Shown here in pieces: positions 61,016 to 64,000 of a stretch of 64,000 nt of DNA (position 1 is its first letter; each line of letters starts with the position of its first letter). The stretch covers positions 26,915 to 90,914 of the forward strand of contig DATDBL010000119.1 in NCBI GenBank assembly GCA_036524855.1, written 5' to 3'. This DNA is from Aldersonia sp036524855. Lineage in GTDB: Bacteria; Actinomycetota; Actinomycetes; Mycobacteriales; Mycobacteriaceae. Under the pieces are notes generated by a model. It searched no databases. It saw nothing but the letters and a program-made list of their open reading frames with translations, and had not been told where the DNA came from. Position numbers and translations under genes: made by a program.

Positions 61016-62017
61016 GTGGGATACCAGACGACATTCTCGGGTTCGGTCGGGATCGAACCGCCGCTCAATTCGAGCGAGCGCGAGTACCTTCGGCGGTTCG
61101 CGAACAGTCGGCGAGTGCGGCGCCGCGAGGGGCCCTACTGGGTCGGCTCGAGAGGTTCCGTCGATGACGGGGATTCCATCGACGCTGGGGAATCCGCTGT
61201 GCTCGACCGCAACACGCCTCCGTTCGGACAGCCCGGGCTCTGGTGCCAGTGGGTGCCCACCGACGACGGCCGCGCGCTGGTCTGGAACGGCCACGAGAAG
61301 TTCTACCGGTCGTCCGGATGGATGCGGTACCTCGTCGACACGTTCCTGCGCCCGGGCGCGACCTTGAGGAGCGAGTGGTGCGATCCGTTGTCAACCTGGA
61401 GTTATCCGGAGGAACTCGCGACGTTCTCCTTCGATCATGTGTGCAATGGCGAGATCCTGGCCACTGGACAAGATGGTGCGAGCTGGCGCATCGAGGTCGT
61501 CGACAACGACGTTGCGGTGTGGGAGATCACCGGGCCGGCGCCGGTGGAATACGTCGTGTTCGTCATCGACCGCGCCCAGGACTTCAACCTGACCCGCGAG
61601 TTCGACGCTGCACACGACATCGGGAGAAACCAATTCAGTCGGCTCGCGATATCCGATCCGAAAACGGCCGCAGCGGTTCGCGAGTGCGTGCGCATGGTGC
61701 ATCCCGGCGTAACCGACGGCGCGCTGGATGGACGCCCGGCGCTCGTCGACGAGTCGATCGGGCTGCGGGTCAGCATTCTCGACAGCTGCGTACGCGTCGG
61801 GCTGCTCGCCGAGCATGCGCTCCCCGAGGCGGAACGAACGTTCTCGATCGTGCAGCGCCTCGTTGCCGAGTTCAGCGAGCGTCTCGGCTGGGTCTCCTAC
61901 GATCCCGCGCAACGAGTTGCGGTCCGACCGACGGATCGATTCCGGCACCGCGCGATCGATGTCGTCAGTGGTTGGACCGAGGAGCCCGACGGGAGGTACA
62001 TGTGGGGCGTGGTGTGA
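61016..62017 (+). CDS. Conserved actinobacterial protein of unknown function
   Basis: A 333-aa soluble protein. GTG 61016 follows GGGGGAGCGCACC. The first ~160 residues (GYQTTFSGSVGIEPPLNSSEREYLRRFANSRRVRR, GQPGLWCQWVPTDDGRALVWNGHEKFYRSSGWMRYLVD, FDHVCNGEILATG) recall a family common as a stand-alone protein in actinobacteria; the second half (from ~residue 185) is unlike anything I recognise. No catalytic motif or membrane segment. Confidence 0.7.
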   Translation: MGYQTTFSGSVGIEPPLNSSEREYLRRFANSRRVRRREGPYWVGSRGSVDDGDSIDAGESAVLDRNTPPFGQPGLWCQWVPTDDGRALVWNGHEKFYRSSGWMRYLVDTFLRPGATLRSEWCDPLSTWSYPEELATFSFDHVCNGEILATGQDGASWRIEVVDNDVAVWEITGPAPVEYVVFVIDRAQDFNLTREFDAAHDIGRNQFSRLAISDPKTAAAVRECVRMVHPGVTDGALDGRPALVDESIGLRVSILDSCVRVGLLAEHALPEAERTFSIVQRLVAEFSERLGWVSYDPAQRVAVRPTDRFRHRAIDVVSGWTEEPDGRYMWGVV

Positions 62018-62023
62018 GCCGGG

Positions 62024-62446
62024 CTAATCCGCGGTGCCGGCGGGGACGACCCATTCCGTCGGTTGGTCGGTGATGCTGGCGATGCGTTCGAAGTCCCGGT
62101 CGTAGTGCAGTACGACCAGTCCAGCGCGCTCGGCCGTGGCGGCGATGACGAGGTCGCCGAGTTTGACAGTGCGGTACAGCCCCTGGCCGACGAGTTCGCC
62201 TTGCACATCCAGAGCGCGGTCCAGCACCGACTGATCGATCTCCGCCTGTGGCCACGACGACCGTGCCGACCGGGTACGGTGCCAGGCGGGTCCGCTTCGG
62301 GCACTGACGCCGGCCTCGAGATCGGTAACCGTGCAGCGGGCTACCAGTCCGGCCTCGATCAACGGACGTAGGCGGGCCGCGATCGGTGGCTGCGCGATGC
62401 GCGCCACGGCCGAGGTATCCGCGAGGAAGTACGCGTTCAGCCCCAC
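62024..62446 (-). CDS. PIN-domain RNase toxin (VapC family)
   Basis: A 140-aa PIN protein: D in FLADTSAVARIA, E in VTDLEAGVSAR, D in TVKLGDLVIAATAER and D in HYDRDFERIA. Overlaps its antitoxin gene by 10 bp. Intact. It resembles VapC toxins of mycobacteria, probably acting on tRNA (inference). Confidence 0.87.
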   Translation of the reverse strand: MGLNAYFLADTSAVARIAQPPIAARLRPLIEAGLVARCTVTDLEAGVSARSGPAWHRTRSARSSWPQAEIDQSVLDRALDVQGELVGQGLYRTVKLGDLVIAATAERAGLVVLHYDRDFERIASITDQPTEWVVPAGTAD

Positions 62447-62646
62447 GCTGCACGCCGCTGTTCGTCGTCCGCCAGATCGGCGCTGCCGGCGACCGCTTCG
62501 TCGTCCAACAGTGCTTGGCGCCGCGCGGCGAGGGCAAGGACTTCCTCGAGCGCGCGGTTCACCGTCCCCTTGATGGTGGAGGTGCCGAGCAGCGCACGGA
62601 CCTGCTCGAGCTTGACGTCATCCACGTCCACCAGTCGTTTCGTCAT
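62437..62646 (-). CDS. VapB-type antitoxin
   Basis: A 69-aa RHH antitoxin: MTKRLVDVDDVKLEQVRALLGTSTIKGTVNRALEEVLALAARRQ, a DUF2191-type VapB. The acidic tail (DDEAVAGSADLADDEQ) would bind VapC. ATG 62646 lies within its own operator. Confidence 0.85.
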   Translation of the reverse strand: MTKRLVDVDDVKLEQVRALLGTSTIKGTVNRALEEVLALAARRQALLDDEAVAGSADLADDEQRRAAWG

Positions 62647-62659
62647 ACCAGCGAGTATG
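62644..62659. promoter_or_regulatory. CATAC-6-GTATG inverted repeat at the vapB start, predicted operator
   Basis: Five-base arms (62644-62648 and 62655-62659) overlap the start codon. The same GTATG/CATAC half-site occurs in the mazEF-like operator at 17945-17972. Confidence 0.5.
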
Positions 62660-62765
62660 TCCGATGACGTGTCGGCAGATATACCCGTCGTTCGCGTCGC
62701 AGGTGCCGAGACGGCGATGGCCCTCCGCCTATCGGAAGACCCGTCCGCGGACTCGGACACGAAGG

Positions 62766-62795
62766 CCGGGCGGAGCGCGTCGGCGCTCCGCCCGG
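62766..62795. terminator. 12-bp perfect hairpin, terminator-like
   Basis: CCGGGCGGAGCG (62766-62777) pairs with CGCTCCGCCCGG (62784-62795) around a 6-base loop, 35 bp beyond the stop of the leftward SnoaL-like gene and upstream of vapBC. It likely ends the SnoaL transcript. Confidence 0.6.
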
Positions 62796-62829
62796 TGTCG
62801 TGAGTAGACCGGAACCCTGGGTGTGTCTG

Positions 62830-63342
62830 TCAGTCGCGGAAGGGTTGTTTGACCCAGCCCTGATCCCAGTTGGAGACCTGGTGGGTGCGGCCGAGGAGTT
62901 CCTGGAAATACCAGGTGCCGTCGCGTTTGACGAACTGGTCGGTGTAGTTGATGGTGAGGATCACTGGGTCCTTCGCGGTGGGGTCCTGGCTGTTCTCGAT
63001 GGTGCACAGGCACAGCAGGTAGAAGCGTCCGGTGGCGCTCTGCCCGTCGGCGGCGAGGTCGATCTGCGGGGCGATCATGTAGTGCAGCGCCCAGCTGATC
63101 TTGTCCGACAGCGCCCGGAAGTGGGCCTTGATCTCGTCGTGTCCGGTCATGGAACCACCCTCGCCGTCGACGACCCAGCGGCCGTCCTCGACGAACAGGG
63201 CGGCGATCCCGTCGGGGTCGTAGCTGTTGTCGCAGAAGTTGGCGTAGCGGTACTTGAGTTGTTCGATGGCGCGGACGTCTTCGAGGCGGGTCAGGCGTGC
63301 GGCGAGTTCGGCGACGGTGACGTCGGCGGTGGTGGTGCTCAT
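62830..63342 (-). CDS. SnoaL/NTF2-like protein
   Basis: A 170-aa SnoaL_4-type protein: RAIEQLKYRYANFCDNSYDPDGIAALFVEDGRWVVDGEGG, MTGHDEIKAHFRAL and TWYFQELLGRTHQ. Such folds include polyketide cyclases, ring hydroxylase small subunits and steroid isomerases; catalytic role unpredictable. ATG 63342 follows an AAGGATCCCC site. Adjacent to the LLM oxidoreductase on the same strand. Confidence 0.82.
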   Translation of the reverse strand: MSTTTADVTVAELAARLTRLEDVRAIEQLKYRYANFCDNSYDPDGIAALFVEDGRWVVDGEGGSMTGHDEIKAHFRALSDKISWALHYMIAPQIDLAADGQSATGRFYLLCLCTIENSQDPTAKDPVILTINYTDQFVKRDGTWYFQELLGRTHQVSNWDQGWVKQPFRD

Positions 63343-63365
63343 CGTGGGGATCCTTTTCTGTGTCG

Positions 63366-64000
63366 TCAGGAGATCTGGGCGAGGACCTTGGAGACGGTTT
63401 CGAGGTTGCGCATCCCTTCGCCGGGGTCGTCGGCGGGGTCGACCCACAGCACCGCGCGTTCGACACCGAGTTCCCGGTAGGTGTCGAGGACGGCGGGGTC
63501 CGGTGGCGCGGATGCGACGGCGACACCGACGGAGGCGGGGTCGCGACCGGATTCCTCGACGACGCGGCGGAATTCGGGGATGGCCTTCGCCAGGGTGACG
63601 TCGTCCGGGCCGGGGACGACATACCAGGCATCGGCCCATTGCGCGGCGTGGCGCATGCCGGTGGGCCCGGCGCCGCCGAAGTAGACACGCGGTCCCTGCG
63701 GTTGTGCGGGCTTGGGCCACGCCCAGGACGGTTCGAGGTGCGCGCGGGGGCCGTCGAAGCTTGCCACCTCTTGGGTCCACAGCGCCTGCATGACCTTGAC
63801 CTTGTCGCGGACGGTGGAGAAGCGCTGTTTCCACACCACGCCGTGCGCCTCGGCCTCCTCGGCGTTCCAGCCGGTCGCGACGCCGAACACGACGCGGCCG
63901 CCGGAGAGGTGGTCGAGGGTGGCGATCTGTTTGGCCTTCGCGATCGGGTCGTGCTGGGCGAGCAGGCACGACCCGGTGCCGAGGGTGATGGTGTCGGTGG
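63366..64000 (-). CDS. LLM-class (F420-dependent-like) oxidoreductase, 5' part beyond the window
   Basis: The 3' part of a luciferase-like monooxygenase: TITLGTGSCLLAQHDPIAKAKQIATLDHLSGGRVVFGVATGWNAEEAEAHGV, then GPRVYFGGAGPTGMRHAAQWADAWY. These match the F420-binding family common in mycobacteria and rhodococci. The coding frame continues past 64000, so the start is not visible. Precedes the SnoaL-like gene by 23 bp and is probably in one operon with it. Confidence 0.85.
   Translation of the reverse strand, partial: TDTITLGTGSCLLAQHDPIAKAKQIATLDHLSGGRVVFGVATGWNAEEAEAHGVVWKQRFSTVRDKVKVMQALWTQEVASFDGPRAHLEPSWAWPKPAQPQGPRVYFGGAGPTGMRHAAQWADAWYVVPGPDDVTLAKAIPEFRRVVEESGRDPASVGVAVASAPPDPAVLDTYRELGVERAVLWVDPADDPGEGMRNLETVSKVLAQIS

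Noticed and set aside
1..64000. CRISPR array, tRNA or rRNA genes
   Set aside because: No regularly spaced direct repeats and no cloverleaf or rRNA core sequence seen when reading through.

Overview
This is high-GC actinobacterial DNA. The content points to the Mycobacteriales, most likely Rhodococcus or a close relative (Gordonia, Nocardia). The evidence is a furA-katG pair with a mycobacterial-style leaderless promoter, a DUF222/HNH '13E12-type' gene, an F420-type LLM oxidoreductase, many acyl-CoA genes, GTG starts and ATGA/GTGA overlaps. Genus is inferred. I saw no rRNA, tRNA or CRISPR array.

Region 1 (1-10.5 kb) is the most unusual part. Six same-strand genes are packed almost without gaps: an MBL-fold hydrolase, a CHAT (caspase-like) protease, a second CHAT-like protein that has lost the catalytic His, a 1230-aa helical/TPR-type protein, a 465-aa protein, and a DUF2235 alpha/beta hydrolase related to type VI lipase effectors. 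The C-terminus of the fourth protein and most of the fifth resemble the soluble C-terminal domain of FlhA (FHIPEP), the flagellar/type III export gate, with no membrane part and no other export gene nearby. I read this as an undescribed or barely described CHAT/TPR conflict-type system. Its function is inference.

Region 2 (10.5-23.4 kb) is a decayed accessory stretch. It holds three apparently intact toxin-antitoxin pairs (RHH-PIN, RHH-MazF, Doc type), each with an inverted repeat at its promoter. It also holds broken genes (small frameshifted ORF, RraA-like, EamA, nucleotidyltransferase, PIG-L deacetylase), a CadI/ArsI-like protein, and an intact aromatic module (FAD monooxygenase, FAH hydrolase, VOC protein, PucR-type regulator).

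Region 3 (23.4-40.9 kb) is catabolic and housekeeping. A tartrate-type module (glycerate kinase, DctA carrier, tartrate dehydrogenase) is divergent from a LysR regulator. A MocR/PdxR regulator is divergent from a PPOX-fold protein. Next come katG and furA. Last is a D-amino acid/keto-deoxy-sugar cluster (GntP permease, KDPG aldolase, N-acyl-D-amino acid deacylase, PLP deaminase, KDG-type kinase, IclR regulator, RidA) around two TGCAA...TTGCA palindromes.

Region 4 (40.9-56.9 kb) looks like one TetR regulon for a branched acid or terpenoid: acyl-CoA synthetase, TetR, two SDRs, both subunits of a biotin-dependent acyl-CoA carboxylase, thioesterase, EthD protein, SSS symporter with DUF485 partner, acyl-CoA dehydrogenase, cupin, old yellow enzyme and aldehyde dehydrogenase. 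A related AAACGTACG/AACGTACGATTGTTT motif lies before nearly every transcription unit. The gene set resembles the atu (citronellol/geraniol) pathway.

Region 5 (56.9-64 kb) holds a decayed IS5-like element, an orphan copy of its terminal repeat, a frameshifted DUF222-HNH gene, a NYN/PIN-like protein, a conserved hypothetical, a VapBC pair, a SnoaL-like protein and the 3' part of an LLM-class oxidoreductase that runs off the end.
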